This document shows, piece by piece, positions 35,705-45,686 of a DNA stretch of 64,000 bases. A program made the translations under genes and the position numbers. Every line of letters begins with the position of its first letter. Position 1 is the first letter of the stretch. The notes under the pieces were generated by a model. That model saw only the letters and a list, made by a program, of their open reading frames with translations, was not told where the DNA came from and did not search any database. This stretch comes from Fastidiosipila sp964627125 (GTDB lineage Bacteria; Bacillota; Clostridia; Saccharofermentanales; Fastidiosipilaceae), in contig CAZVJQ010000002.1 of NCBI GenBank assembly GCA_964627125.1, forward strand, positions 1-64,000, written 5' to 3'.

Positions 35705-37780
35705 ATGGCAAGAGATTATGCATTAGATAGAGTAAGAAATATCGGTATCATGGCCCACATTGATGCGGGTAAGACTACTACAACTGAACGTATTTTGTAC
35801 TATACCGGTAGAATCCATAAGATTGGTGAAACTCATGAGGGTGCATCAACAATGGACTGGATGGAGCAAGAGCAAGAGAGAGGTATTACAATTACTTCTG
35901 CTGCTACAACAGCTCACTGGAAAGATCACAGAATTAACATTATTGATACCCCAGGACACGTTGACTTCACTGTTGAAGTTGAGCGTTCATTACGTGTTCT
36001 TGATGGTGCAGTAACTGTTCTTGATGCTAAGAGTGGTGTTGAGCCACAAACTGAAACAGTTTGGCGTCAAGCAGACTCATATGGAGTACCTCGTTTGGTA
36101 TACATCAATAAGATGGATGCTACAGGAGCAGACTTCTTTAAATCTGTAGATACCATTAATGACAAGTTAGGTGCTAACGCAGTTGCAATTCAAATCCCAA
36201 TGGGTGCTGAAGCAGATTTCGTTGGTATGATTGACTTAATCAAGATGGAAGCATATCTATATGAAGACGATATGGGTAGTATTATTGATACAGAACCAAT
36301 TCCAGAAGAATACCTAGAATTAGCTACTGAGAAGCGTCAAGAATTAGTTGAAGCAGTTGCAGAAACTGATGATGAATTATTAATGCAGTTCTTAGAGGGT
36401 GAAGAAATTTCTGAAGAAGATTTAATCGAAGCTTTAAGAAAAGCTACAGTTAACGTAGAAATTATCCCAGTTGTCTGTGGTTCATCATACAAGAATAAAG
36501 GTGTTCAACCATTGCTAGATGCAGTTGTTGCACTTTTACCATCACCAATTGATATTGAAGCAATTAGTGGTACTAACCCAGATACAGGTGAAGAAGAGAG
36601 CAGACCTGCTGATGACGAAGGTCCAGTTGCAGCTTTAGCATTTAAAGTTATGACAGACCCATTCGTAGGTAAACTAACATTCTTCCGTATGTATTCAGGT
36701 ACATTAAAATCTGGTTCATATGTACAAAACACAACTAAAGGAAAACGTGAGCGTGTTGGACGTATCTTATTGATGCACTCCAACCACCGTGAAGAAATTG
36801 ATGAAGTTTACTCAGGTGAAATCGCAGCGGCAGTTGGTTTTAAAGATACAGGTACAGGTGACTCATTAAGTGATGCAGATCATCCAATCATCTTAGAATC
36901 AATGAACTTCCCAGAACCAGTTATTAGTGTTGCTATTGAACCAAAATCAAAAGCTTCACAAGATAAGATGCTAGTAGCATTACAAAAACTATCTGAAGAA
37001 GATCCAACCTTTAAGGCTCACACAGACCAAGATACAGGTCAAACCATTATTTCAGGAATGGGTGAGTTACACTTAGACATCATCGTTGATCGTCTATTAC
37101 GTGAATTCAAGGTTGAAGCAAATGTTGGTAACCCACAAGTTGCTTACAAAGAAACAATTACAGTACCTGCAACAGCTCAAGGTAAATTCCAACGTCAGTC
37201 TGGTGGTCGTGGTCAATACGGTGATGTTATCATCGAGATTACTCCATTAGAACAAGGTGCTGGATATGAATTCAATAACCTTACAGTTGGTGGTTCAGTT
37301 CCTAGAGAATTTATTGAACCTACAAACCAAGGTATTAAAGAAGCAATGGAAACAGGTGTCGTTGCTGGTTACCCAGTAGTAGACGTTAAGGTTGACTTAG
37401 TAGATGGTTCATACCACGAAGTTGACTCATCAGAATTAGCATTTAAGATTGCTGGTTCAATGGCTTTCCAATCAGCTATGAAGAAGGCACAACCAGTATT
37501 GATGGAACCTGTCATGCAAGTAGACGTAATTGTACCTGAAGATTACTTAGGTGACGTTTTAGGTGACTTAAGTTCACGTAGAGGTAATATAGCAGGAATG
37601 GAAATGGCAAACAATGCACAAAACATTTCAGCTACAGTTCCTCTATCAGAAATGTTTGGATATGCAACAACATTGAGATCAAGTACTCAAGGTCGTGGTT
37701 TATTCACAATGCAAGCATCACACTTCGAGCCAGTACCTAAGTCAGTGCAAGAAGAAATTGCAAGCAAAATGGGCAAATAG
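35705..37780 (+). CDS. fusA: Elongation factor G
   Basis: The GTPase that drives translocation of the ribosome. It is 691 residues, normal length. G1 is AHIDAGKTT at 17-25, followed by the ERGITI switch region and DTPGHVDF, then NKMD. Domain IV contains QSGGRGQYGDV, and domain V ends with the usual LFTMQASHFEPVP. Start follows AAAGGAG. The gene is last in the rpsL-rpsG-fusA series; tuf follows after 179 bases with its own promoter-like sequence. Confidence 0.97.
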   Translation: MARDYALDRVRNIGIMAHIDAGKTTTTERILYYTGRIHKIGETHEGASTMDWMEQEQERGITITSAATTAHWKDHRINIIDTPGHVDFTVEVERSLRVLDGAVTVLDAKSGVEPQTETVWRQADSYGVPRLVYINKMDATGADFFKSVDTINDKLGANAVAIQIPMGAEADFVGMIDLIKMEAYLYEDDMGSIIDTEPIPEEYLELATEKRQELVEAVAETDDELLMQFLEGEEISEEDLIEALRKATVNVEIIPVVCGSSYKNKGVQPLLDAVVALLPSPIDIEAISGTNPDTGEEESRPADDEGPVAALAFKVMTDPFVGKLTFFRMYSGTLKSGSYVQNTTKGKRERVGRILLMHSNHREEIDEVYSGEIAAAVGFKDTGTGDSLSDADHPIILESMNFPEPVISVAIEPKSKASQDKMLVALQKLSEEDPTFKAHTDQDTGQTIISGMGELHLDIIVDRLLREFKVEANVGNPQVAYKETITVPATAQGKFQRQSGGRGQYGDVIIEITPLEQGAGYEFNNLTVGGSVPREFIEPTNQGIKEAMETGVVAGYPVVDVKVDLVDGSYHEVDSSELAFKIAGSMAFQSAMKKAQPVLMEPVMQVDVIVPEDYLGDVLGDLSSRRGNIAGMEMANNAQNISATVPLSEMFGYATTLRSSTQGRGLFTMQASHFEPVPKSVQEEIASKMGK

Positions 37781-37854
37781 AACTGTCCTAATAAGCAGTT
37801 AAATGCTACAAAAATCATTTAATAAATGTTTTATAATTGATTAGGTAAGGCATC

Positions 37855-37882
37855 TTGCGATATTTTATTAATAGTGTAGAAT
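37855..37882 (+). promoter_or_regulatory. Candidate separate promoter of tuf
   Basis: TTGCGA (37855-37860), a 16-bp spacer and TAGAAT (37877-37882), 78 bases before the tuf start. It lies in the unusually long 179-base fusA-tuf gap, which has no clear terminator. Confidence 0.5.
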
Positions 37883-37959
37883 ATATAAAAGGTGTCTACC
37901 AAACTTAACAAATTAATCATAATCCTAATAAGGGGTTATATATAGGAGGAATCAGAACA

Positions 37960-39168
37960 ATGGCTAAGAAACAATTTGAAAGAACCAAGCCACACGTAAA
38001 TATCGGTACATTAGGTCACGTTGACCACGGTAAAACAACTACAACAGCAGCTATTACTAAGGTATTAGCTTTAGCATCAGGTGATACAGCTTACTCATCA
38101 TATGAAAATATTGATAAGGCTCCTGAAGAGAGAGAACGTGGTATTACAATTAATACATCACACGTTGAGTATGAAACAGCTGATCGTCACTACGCTCACG
38201 TTGACTGCCCAGGACACGCTGACTACGTTAAAAACATGATCACAGGTGCTGCACAAATGGACGGTGCTATTTTAGTAGTATCAGCAGCAGACGGTGTTAT
38301 GCCACAAACTCGTGAGCACATTCTTTTAGCACGTCAAGTTGGTGTTCCTAAAGTTGTTGTTTACTTAAACAAGGTAGACCAAGTTGATGACGAAGAGTTA
38401 TTAGAATTAGTTGAAATGGAAGTTCGTGAATTATTAGACGAATACGAATTTGATGGTGATGACGTACCAGTAGTTATGGGTTCATCATTAGCAGTATTAG
38501 AGTCAGAAAGTACAGACGTAAGTGCTCCAGAATATGCTCCAATTGTAGAGTTAATGGACGCAGTTGATGAGTACATCACAACTCCAGAAAGACCAACAGA
38601 CTTACCATTCTTACTACCAGTAGAAGATGTATTCACAATCTCAGGTCGTGGTACAGTTGCTACAGGTCGTGTTGAGAGAGGTACAATGAAAGTTGGTGAC
38701 CAAGCTGAAATCGTAGGTTTAGTAGATTCAAGCCGTACAACAACAGTTACAGGTCTAGAAATGTTCCGTAAGATGTTAGACGAAGCTCGTGCTGGTGATA
38801 ACGTTGGTGCATTACTACGTGGTGTAGAGCGTACAGATATTGAACGTGGTCAAGTTATTGCTAAACCAGGTACAATTACACCAGGTGCAAACTTTAAAGG
38901 ACAAATCTATGTTTTAACACAAGCAGAAGGTGGTCGTCATAACCCATTCTTCTCAGGATACCGTCCACAATTCTTCTTCAGAACAACAGACGTTACAGGT
39001 ATCATGAACTTACCTGAAGGTACAGACATGGTTATGCCAGGTGATAACGTAGAAATTTCTGTAGAATTAATTAAGCCAGTTGCTATGGAAAAAGGTATGA
39101 GATTCGCTATTCGTGAAGGTGGTCATACTGTTGGTGCTGGTACAGTATCAGAAGTATTAGCTGACTAA
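37960..39168 (+). CDS. tuf: Elongation factor Tu
   Basis: Delivers aminoacyl-tRNA to the ribosome as a GTP complex. At 402 residues it is slightly longer than the common 394-397. G1 is GHVDHGKT at 19-26, then RGITIN, DCPGHADYV, NKVD and GSSL. The NKVD motif carries Val where NKCD is most common, and the region after it holds a few extra acidic residues. Domains 2 and 3 are complete (ISGRGTVATGRVERG, HNPFFSGYRPQFFFRT). Start follows AGGAGGAA. A terminator follows. Confidence 0.97.
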   Translation: MAKKQFERTKPHVNIGTLGHVDHGKTTTTAAITKVLALASGDTAYSSYENIDKAPEERERGITINTSHVEYETADRHYAHVDCPGHADYVKNMITGAAQMDGAILVVSAADGVMPQTREHILLARQVGVPKVVVYLNKVDQVDDEELLELVEMEVRELLDEYEFDGDDVPVVMGSSLAVLESESTDVSAPEYAPIVELMDAVDEYITTPERPTDLPFLLPVEDVFTISGRGTVATGRVERGTMKVGDQAEIVGLVDSSRTTTVTGLEMFRKMLDEARAGDNVGALLRGVERTDIERGQVIAKPGTITPGANFKGQIYVLTQAEGGRHNPFFSGYRPQFFFRTTDVTGIMNLPEGTDMVMPGDNVEISVELIKPVAMEKGMRFAIREGGHTVGAGTVSEVLAD

Positions 39169-39190
39169 TTTAGTTAAATTATATTAATCA

Positions 39191-39224
39191 AGAGTCTTAG
39201 TTTTTTGCTAAGGCTCTTTTTTTA
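39191..39224 (+). terminator. Terminator of tuf
   Basis: AGAGTCTTAG (39191-39200) pairs with CTAAGGCTCT (39208-39217, one wobble), followed by T residues. Confidence 0.85.
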
Positions 39225-39320
39225 TGGAAATCAATGTGAAAAATGAGTAAATTGAGTAAATCAACTATATTGATGTTTTTATCTATATCACAAAATATGT
39301 TAAAATTAGGTGAGAAATTT

Positions 39321-40013
39321 ATGGAGGAAATATTTATTTCAACTAACTCTTTTCTTACTTTAAAAGAAGAAGCTCATTTTGAACAAGAGATTAAGAAGTC
39401 CAAATTTATTGCCCACTGTAAGCCTGTTAAGACAGTTGATGAAGCAGAAGAGTTTATTAAGCAAGAATGGGATAGGTTCCCTGATGCAACTCATATAGTC
39501 TTCGGATATAAAGTTGGTAAGGAAGTTGGAGGACAGATTAATTCAAGATTAAGTGATAATGGAGAACCTCAAGGTACTTCTGGACCACCAGTCTATGATG
39601 TAATAGATAAAGGTGATATCTTCGATGCAATTATCACTGTTACAAGATACTATGGTGGAACTCTTCTAGGTACAGGTGGACTAGTTAAGGCATATGGATC
39701 TAGCGCAAGTGAAGTTGTTAAAGTTTCAGGTCTTGTACAAATGGTCCCAGGAAGAGAAGTAACAATTAATATTCCCTATAAGTTTATTGATAATTTTAAT
39801 TACCGATTAGATCTGATCCCAGACATGGTTAATGTATTGGAACATGAATATTCAACCAATATAAAAATATCTTGTATTGTAGATATTGTTTATGAAGATG
39901 AATTTTATGAGCTAATTCGAGAACTTAGTCAGGGTCAAGCTTACTATGAGAAGGGTGATTTGACTTATCAAGCTAAAGACTTGAAGGAGCAAACAGAAGA
40001 TGCAACAGAATAA
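39321..40013 (+). CDS. YigZ/IMPACT family protein
   Basis: A 230-residue protein of the YigZ (UPF0029/IMPACT) family. The N-terminal domain has KKSKFIAHCKPVKT, the NGEPQGTSGPPVYD motif, and TVTRYYGGTLLGTGGLVKAY, which is diagnostic. The C-terminal half is the ferredoxin-like DUF1949 domain. The bacterial role is unclear; eukaryotic IMPACT regulates translation stress signalling. Start at 39321 is taken for AGGTGAG upstream, rather than an ATG 26 codons earlier. It overlaps the next gene by 14 bases, so the two are coupled. Confidence 0.92.
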   Translation: MEEIFISTNSFLTLKEEAHFEQEIKKSKFIAHCKPVKTVDEAEEFIKQEWDRFPDATHIVFGYKVGKEVGGQINSRLSDNGEPQGTSGPPVYDVIDKGDIFDAIITVTRYYGGTLLGTGGLVKAYGSSASEVVKVSGLVQMVPGREVTINIPYKFIDNFNYRLDLIPDMVNVLEHEYSTNIKISCIVDIVYEDEFYELIRELSQGQAYYEKGDLTYQAKDLKEQTEDATE

Positions 40014-40824
40014 TGAAAAAGAACTGAAATTAGCAGTTCTAATTGATGCAGATAACGTATCTTATCAATATGTAAGACCAATGATGGAAGAAATAGCAAT
40101 CTATGGTATTCCAACTGTAAAGAGAATTTATGGTGATTGGACTAGACAAAACATGAATGGATGGAAGGCACAATTACTAGATTATGCTATTTCTCCAATT
40201 CAACAATTCAACTACACTACAGGTAAAAATTCAACAGACTCAGCGCTTATCATTGATGCAATGGATATTTTATATACTGATGATGTGGATGGCTTTTGCC
40301 TAATCAGTAGTGACAGTGATTTCACAAAATTAGCAATTAGAATTAGAGAATCAGGTAAGCTGGTGTTAGGTTTTGGTGAGCAAAAAACTCCTAATGCCTT
40401 CATTGCTGCATGTAATAGATTCTTATATCTAGAGATATTAGAAGATAACTATGAAGAAACTGAACCTCTAGGAAATACAAATAGGCTAGATGGAGTTATT
40501 GAGCCTACAACTACTCCTAAGAAGAATAATGCTCAAGTGCTTAGAACTTTAGATAATGCAGCTATGCGTATGATTCAAAATTCTATTGATGCGATTGCCG
40601 ATGATCAGGGTTGGGCTTTCTTAGCTGATGTTGGAAATGTTATTTCTAAAACTGAACCATCATTTGACTCTAGAAACTATGGATACTCTAAACTAAGTCA
40701 CTTGGTTGAGGATATGGATGAGGTTGAGATCGATGAGAGAACAACTAACAATCCTAATGTTAAACATGTGTTCGTTAGAAATTCTAAGAAGTCTAGAAAT
40801 AAATCTAAGATTAGAAGATATTAA
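40000..40824 (+). CDS. NYN-domain protein with C-terminal OST-HTH/LOTUS domain
   Basis: A 274-residue putative RNA-processing protein. The NYN (PIN-like) nuclease domain, residues 8-150, has acidic residues in the correct places: Asp16 and Asp18 (LIDADN), Asp80 (STDSALIID), and Asp105/Asp107 (SSDSDF). The C-terminal segment, about 185-260, with SIDAIADDQGWAFLADVGNV and NYGYSKLSHLVED, matches an OST-HTH/LOTUS fold, which binds RNA, and a basic tail follows. NYN-OST-HTH fusions are known in bacteria but their targets are not. It overlaps yigZ by 14 bases and is probably expressed with it. Confidence 0.87.
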   Translation: MQQNNEKELKLAVLIDADNVSYQYVRPMMEEIAIYGIPTVKRIYGDWTRQNMNGWKAQLLDYAISPIQQFNYTTGKNSTDSALIIDAMDILYTDDVDGFCLISSDSDFTKLAIRIRESGKLVLGFGEQKTPNAFIAACNRFLYLEILEDNYEETEPLGNTNRLDGVIEPTTTPKKNNAQVLRTLDNAAMRMIQNSIDAIADDQGWAFLADVGNVISKTEPSFDSRNYGYSKLSHLVEDMDEVEIDERTTNNPNVKHVFVRNSKKSRNKSKIRRY

Positions 40825-40857
40825 AATTTAAAAATAGTTAAGTGAGGAAATTTTTTC

Positions 40858-41778
40858 ATGCCAGATATAAATGATGCAGAGAAAAATGTAAATTTAGATC
40901 AAGAATTCGATCATCCTAGAAGTTCAAATAATCCAGTTATTGACTGGATTATTAGATTGTTTAAAGGTGGAGCAGTTGGTATCGGTGGTGTTTTACCAGG
41001 TCTATCAGGTGGTGTACTATCTGTTATTTTTGGAGTATATGACCCAATTATCAAATGGCTAGCTAATCCATTTAAGAACTTCTGGAAGAATATTAAGTAC
41101 TTTCTGCCCTACCTAATCGGTGGTGTATTAGGAATCTTTGTATTTGCAACATTTGTTAGTGAGGCTTTGAACAATTATCAAGAAATAGCGATAAGCTTGT
41201 TCTTAGGTTTTGTTGCAGGTACTGTGCCATCTCTTTATAGGAAGGCTGGAGAAAAGGGTAGGACCTCTGGGAATATTATTACCTTGGTAGGAGTGTCCAT
41301 ACTCTTTACTATCCTTATGATTTTAGCTAATAATGAATTGAATCTTTCATTACCAAGTAATTTCTTAGTTTGGATGTTTGCAGGTGGACTAATTGGATTG
41401 GGAGTGATTGTCCCAGGACTTAGCCCATCAAACTTTTTATTGTACTTTGATTTATATGAGAAAATGACTACTGGAATAAGTGAACTAGACTTCTCAATAA
41501 TAATTCCTCTAGGAATTGGACTAGTTTTAATAGTTTTACTATTAGCGAAAGTTATCGAGTACTTATTTAAGAAATACTATGCAACAATGAATCACCTGAT
41601 TTTATCACTAGTTATAGGATCAACTATAGCAATCGCATATACACACATCTTCACAAGCTTCACAGGCTCTGGAGATAACGGTATGCTAATTGTTTGGGTG
41701 ATTGTAGCATTCATTATTGGAACAATTCTCTCTTACTTATTTAGTATTGTTGAAGATAGAGTTGAGGCAGCAGATTAG
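40858..41778 (+). CDS. DUF368 family membrane protein
   Basis: A 306-residue protein with about eight membrane segments. The signature GGAVGIGGVLPGLSGGVLSV (residues 38-57) and a second glycine-proline region (GLIGLGVIVPGLSPSNFL) are diagnostic for DUF368, a family proposed to include polyprenyl-phosphate flippases (the PopT group). A role in recycling undecaprenyl phosphate is therefore plausible here but not shown. Start follows GTGAGGAAA. It follows the NYN gene by 33 bases and precedes malQ by 36, with no terminator seen, so read-through is possible. Confidence 0.88.
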   Translation: MPDINDAEKNVNLDQEFDHPRSSNNPVIDWIIRLFKGGAVGIGGVLPGLSGGVLSVIFGVYDPIIKWLANPFKNFWKNIKYFLPYLIGGVLGIFVFATFVSEALNNYQEIAISLFLGFVAGTVPSLYRKAGEKGRTSGNIITLVGVSILFTILMILANNELNLSLPSNFLVWMFAGGLIGLGVIVPGLSPSNFLLYFDLYEKMTTGISELDFSIIIPLGIGLVLIVLLLAKVIEYLFKKYYATMNHLILSLVIGSTIAIAYTHIFTSFTGSGDNGMLIVWVIVAFIIGTILSYLFSIVEDRVEAAD

Positions 41779-41814
41779 TAATTTATAAATTTAAAATATA
41801 TTAAGGAGTAGATT

Positions 41815-43458
41815 ATGGATAGAAGTTCAGGCATATTATTACATATAAGTTCTCTTCCAGGACCTTATGGTATTGGAACACTAGGTCAGGAATCTTATGA
41901 TTTCGTAGACCTCTTAGTAGAAACAGGTAGTGAGTATTGGCAGTTATTACCGCTAACTCCTCCAGGATATTCAGATTCACCTTATGCAAGTACATCTTGT
42001 TTTGCAAGCAATATTTCATTTATTGATCCACGTGAATTGGCAAAAGACGGTTATTTAACAGAGGCAGAAGCTGAGACCTTCGCATATACAGGCGATTTCC
42101 ATAAGAAGACAGATTATCGTTTCGCTGCAAGTAATGTAAATAATTATTTGGCAAAAGCCTACAACCAAATCACCCCTTCACAAAAGAAAGAATTAGAAGC
42201 ATATATTAAAGAAAATGCTCATTGGATTCACGATTTTGCTGTCTACGATGTTTTACATAGCAGATATGATGGTCAAATGTGGCAAGAGTGGCCAGAAAAA
42301 GAGAAGAAGAGAGAAGGTACATTTGTATCTGACTTCTTAAAAGATGATAAAAATAAACATGAGTTAAATCTTGTATATTTTGCGCAATGGCAGTTCTCTG
42401 TTCAATGGAACAGACTAAGAGAATATGCAAATGATTTAGGTGTTCAAATAATCGGTGATATACCAATATTCCCAGCACTAGATAGTGCTGATGTTTGGGC
42501 AAATCCAGAACTATTCCAATTAGATGATGATGGTAGACCTATTTTTAAAGCGGGCGTACCACCTGACTATTTCTCAGCAGATGGTCAAATGTGGGGTAAT
42601 CCATTGTATAAATGGGAAGCTCATAAAGAGAGTAAATATGACTGGTGGGTAGAGAGAGTAAGAACTACCATGAAACTCTATGACATCGTTAGAATTGACC
42701 ACTTCAGAGGTTTTGCTAACTACTGGGCAATTCCAGGAGAAGACAATAATGCTAGACGAGGTAATTGGATTGATGGACCAGGAATGGACCTATTCGATAC
42801 TCTACATGACAGAATTGATGACTTAAAGATTATTGCAGAAGACTTAGGTGATATTGACGAGACTGTTGAACAATTACTTGAAGACAGTGGTTATCCTGGA
42901 ATGAAGATCTTCATGTTCTCATTTGGCGACAATGAAAAATCTGAAGACTTACCATACAATTGGGATAGAAACTCAATTGCATATACAGGTACTCATGACA
43001 ATACAACAACCTATGGTTGGTTAGAATCACTTGAAGAAGATAATAGAGATTTTATTTTAAGATATTCACGTCTTGCTGAAAATATGGATTGGAGAATTAG
43101 TGGTCCATTTAGCCCTTCAGTTAGAGCAATAGTAGAAACACTTTGGTCAGGTCCTGCTGATGTAGCTATAGTACCAATTCAAGATTTATTAGGTATGGGC
43201 GATGATCGTAAGATGAATGTTCCAAGTACTGTAAATGAATTTAACTGGACTTTTAGATTAGAGCAAGATGAGTTAGATTCATTAGATAAAGAATGGCTAT
43301 ATGAGATTAACCTATTACATCAGAGAATGAATTTTGAACTAGAAGAAGAGTTAGAATTAGATTTAGATACTGATGACTTAATTGTTGATTTAGAAGAAAT
43401 TTTAAAGGACAGTCAGGATAAATCTGAAAAGAGCGAACCAAAGAAAAAGAATAAATAA
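41815..43458 (+). CDS. malQ: 4-alpha-glucanotransferase (amylomaltase)
   Basis: Transfers glucan chains between maltodextrins (GH77). The 547-residue enzyme begins with the family motif RSSGILLHISSLPGPYGIG. The catalytic nucleophile Asp lies in IVRIDHFRGF, the acid/base Glu in IAEDLGDI, and the third Asp in GTHDNTTTYG. A C-terminal extension of 40-50 highly charged residues (ELEEELELDLDTD and a Lys-rich end) is not part of the core. Start follows AAGGAG. It works with the maltodextrin ABC genes at 53-58.5 kb, which are not adjacent. Confidence 0.95.
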   Translation: MDRSSGILLHISSLPGPYGIGTLGQESYDFVDLLVETGSEYWQLLPLTPPGYSDSPYASTSCFASNISFIDPRELAKDGYLTEAEAETFAYTGDFHKKTDYRFAASNVNNYLAKAYNQITPSQKKELEAYIKENAHWIHDFAVYDVLHSRYDGQMWQEWPEKEKKREGTFVSDFLKDDKNKHELNLVYFAQWQFSVQWNRLREYANDLGVQIIGDIPIFPALDSADVWANPELFQLDDDGRPIFKAGVPPDYFSADGQMWGNPLYKWEAHKESKYDWWVERVRTTMKLYDIVRIDHFRGFANYWAIPGEDNNARRGNWIDGPGMDLFDTLHDRIDDLKIIAEDLGDIDETVEQLLEDSGYPGMKIFMFSFGDNEKSEDLPYNWDRNSIAYTGTHDNTTTYGWLESLEEDNRDFILRYSRLAENMDWRISGPFSPSVRAIVETLWSGPADVAIVPIQDLLGMGDDRKMNVPSTVNEFNWTFRLEQDELDSLDKEWLYEINLLHQRMNFELEEELELDLDTDDLIVDLEEILKDSQDKSEKSEPKKKNK

Positions 43459-43485
43459 AACTATTATTTAAGATAAATAGTTGAT

Positions 43486-43540
43486 AACGGTGAATTATAT
43501 CTGCTTTCTTTAAGTTTAAGCATAGATGCAGTTCACCGTT
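43486..43540 (+). terminator. Long hairpin, probable malQ terminator
   Basis: AACGGTGAA (43486-43494) pairs with TTCACCGTT (43532-43540); inner CTGC/GCAG pairs also form. TTATT follows. The large loop is unusual for a terminator, so a regulatory RNA element ahead of recJ is not excluded. Confidence 0.5.
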
Positions 43541-43580
43541 TTATTATGTTAGATAAGCAAAAATATAAGAAGGAATTTAT

Positions 43581-45686
43581 ATGGATTGGAAAAATGAGAT
43601 TTGGTTGAGGAAAGATAGTATAAGCGAGGATAAAATCATTAAAGAAGATTTACTCACAAATCTTGTCGTTGACCGTGAATTCACAAATTATGAAATACAA
43701 CTTAGCTATGATACTACCCTTGAAGAAATCTACCATGATCCATTTTTGATGGAAGGTATGGAGGAGGCTGTTTCACATATTTGGGATTCTCTTTCTGAAG
43801 ACAGAAGTATCTTGATCTATGGAGACTATGATGCAGATGGCTTCACTAGTACTGCAATAATGTTTAAATTCCTAAAAAGAATTGGTTTTACCAATGTAGA
43901 TTATTTAATTCCTAATAGAATTAGTGAAGGCTATGGTTTGAGTGAACCAACTATGGATAAGATTTTAGATATCAATCCAGATTTATTAATTACAGTAGAT
44001 AATGGAATTAGATCAATTGAAGAGATAGCTACATTACGTGAAGCTGGTATAAAAGTTCTTCTTACTGACCACCATTTACCAGGGGAGGCTTTGCCCGAAG
44101 CGGATGCCATGTTAGATCCACATATAGAGACTGATAATTATCCTTTCAGTGATTTATGTGGAGCTGGAGTTGCACTAAAACTAGCGCAAGCAGTGGCTAA
44201 GAGATATGAGTTAAATCTTAGTGTCTTAGATGAACTTACTGCACTTGCCATGATTGGAACTATTGCAGATGTTATGCCTCTTAGAAATGAGAATAGACAT
44301 ATTGTAAATGTCGGTTTAGCTGAACTTAAAAATGGTGCGCTTGTCGGGATGCAAGCACTCGCTCCATTAATTGGATTAGATATAGAGAAGATTAAGGCTA
44401 GAGATATTGCATTTAGACTGGGACCACGTATAAATGCTGCTGGACGCATGGGGCAAAATGAATTATCCATTTCTTTATTGCTGGCTGAAGATATAGTTGA
44501 AGCGAATGTTATTGCTGCTGAGTTAGAAAAATGTAATGGTGAAAGAGTTAAGATTCAGAGCGACACTCTAGTAGAAATTGAAAAGTATTTAGAAGAAAAC
44601 TCAGAGATTCTAGAAGAAGATATTATTGTATTAAAGGGTGAAAGTTGGCACACAGGAATTCTAGGAATATTAGCTGCTAGAATTCAAGATAAGTTCCAAA
44701 AACCAACTATAATTTGCTCAATTGATGCAGATGCTAAATCTGAATCAGGATCAAGGTTATTGAAGGGGTCTGGGCGTAGTGAAGGTAGCTTTAATATATT
44801 TAATGTTCTAACTAATTCAGAAGAGTTCCTATATAGATTTGGTGGGCACCAAAATGCCTGTGGTATTACTGTTGAAGAAGATATTTGGGACGAGTTTTAT
44901 GAGACTATTACTGCTTTTGCCAGAGAAGAGCAAGCTAGAAATGATGCGGATTTAGGAGAAAACTTAAGTACAGCTAATATTGTTTTATATGACTATGAGT
45001 TGGATATTAATGCTGTGAATGTATCAGAGATAATGGCATTGGACTTCTTGGAACCCTTTGGCCAAGAGAATAAAGAACCTTTGTATTTATTTAAAGATGT
45101 GGAAGTTCTTAATTTTAGAACTTTAAGCAATGGAAAACATTTGAAAATATCACTCAAGCATGGGAATGGAAATGTAGATGGAATAGGATTTTCATTGGGG
45201 GATTTCGCCCAAGTAATTAAACCTGGTGATAAGATTACGTTTTTAGCTAATTTAGAAATTAATGAGTGGAATAATCAATATTCTGCGCAAGCCAATATTA
45301 AATCCATTCTCTTCCCTGGAGAGGGTGAGCAAATTATTGCTAAGTATATGATAGATAGCTCTCTTGCGGACGATAGTGGAGTGATTGAGAGTAGCGATTT
45401 AGTCTTATTCTGGCAAGTTATAAGTGCAATTTTGCCTGATAAAGAGGGTATAATATCTCTAAGTAGGGTAAGAAGTATTGCTCATTCTGTTATAGGTAAG
45501 AGTATCTCACTTGATTTAATAGACGATATTTTAGATATTTTCGTAGAGAGTACGTTACTTGCGAAAGAAGCGCAGCTCTCAAGATACACCTATAAATTGG
45601 CACTCCCTAATCCTGTAAAACGTGTTAAACTAAGCAGTACGGAAAAAGCAAAAACTTTAATTGAAAAAGGGGTTTTAAAGATTTAA
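43581..45686 (+). CDS. recJ: Single-stranded-DNA exonuclease RecJ
   Basis: A 5'-3' exonuclease for recombination and mismatch repair. The DHH domain has GDYDADG at 81-87, VDNGI at about 139-143, and TDHH at 162-165, with the DHHA1 motif GRSEGSFNIF and GGHQNACGITVEE later. The OB-fold follows (about 500-570), and a C-terminal extension of about 130 residues is typical for Gram-positive RecJ. At 701 residues it is within the family range. Start follows GAAGGAA. Its TAA overlaps the ATG of relA (TAATG), so the two are coupled. Confidence 0.94.
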   Translation: MDWKNEIWLRKDSISEDKIIKEDLLTNLVVDREFTNYEIQLSYDTTLEEIYHDPFLMEGMEEAVSHIWDSLSEDRSILIYGDYDADGFTSTAIMFKFLKRIGFTNVDYLIPNRISEGYGLSEPTMDKILDINPDLLITVDNGIRSIEEIATLREAGIKVLLTDHHLPGEALPEADAMLDPHIETDNYPFSDLCGAGVALKLAQAVAKRYELNLSVLDELTALAMIGTIADVMPLRNENRHIVNVGLAELKNGALVGMQALAPLIGLDIEKIKARDIAFRLGPRINAAGRMGQNELSISLLLAEDIVEANVIAAELEKCNGERVKIQSDTLVEIEKYLEENSEILEEDIIVLKGESWHTGILGILAARIQDKFQKPTIICSIDADAKSESGSRLLKGSGRSEGSFNIFNVLTNSEEFLYRFGGHQNACGITVEEDIWDEFYETITAFAREEQARNDADLGENLSTANIVLYDYELDINAVNVSEIMALDFLEPFGQENKEPLYLFKDVEVLNFRTLSNGKHLKISLKHGNGNVDGIGFSLGDFAQVIKPGDKITFLANLEINEWNNQYSAQANIKSILFPGEGEQIIAKYMIDSSLADDSGVIESSDLVLFWQVISAILPDKEGIISLSRVRSIAHSVIGKSISLDLIDDILDIFVESTLLAKEAQLSRYTYKLALPNPVKRVKLSSTEKAKTLIEKGVLKI

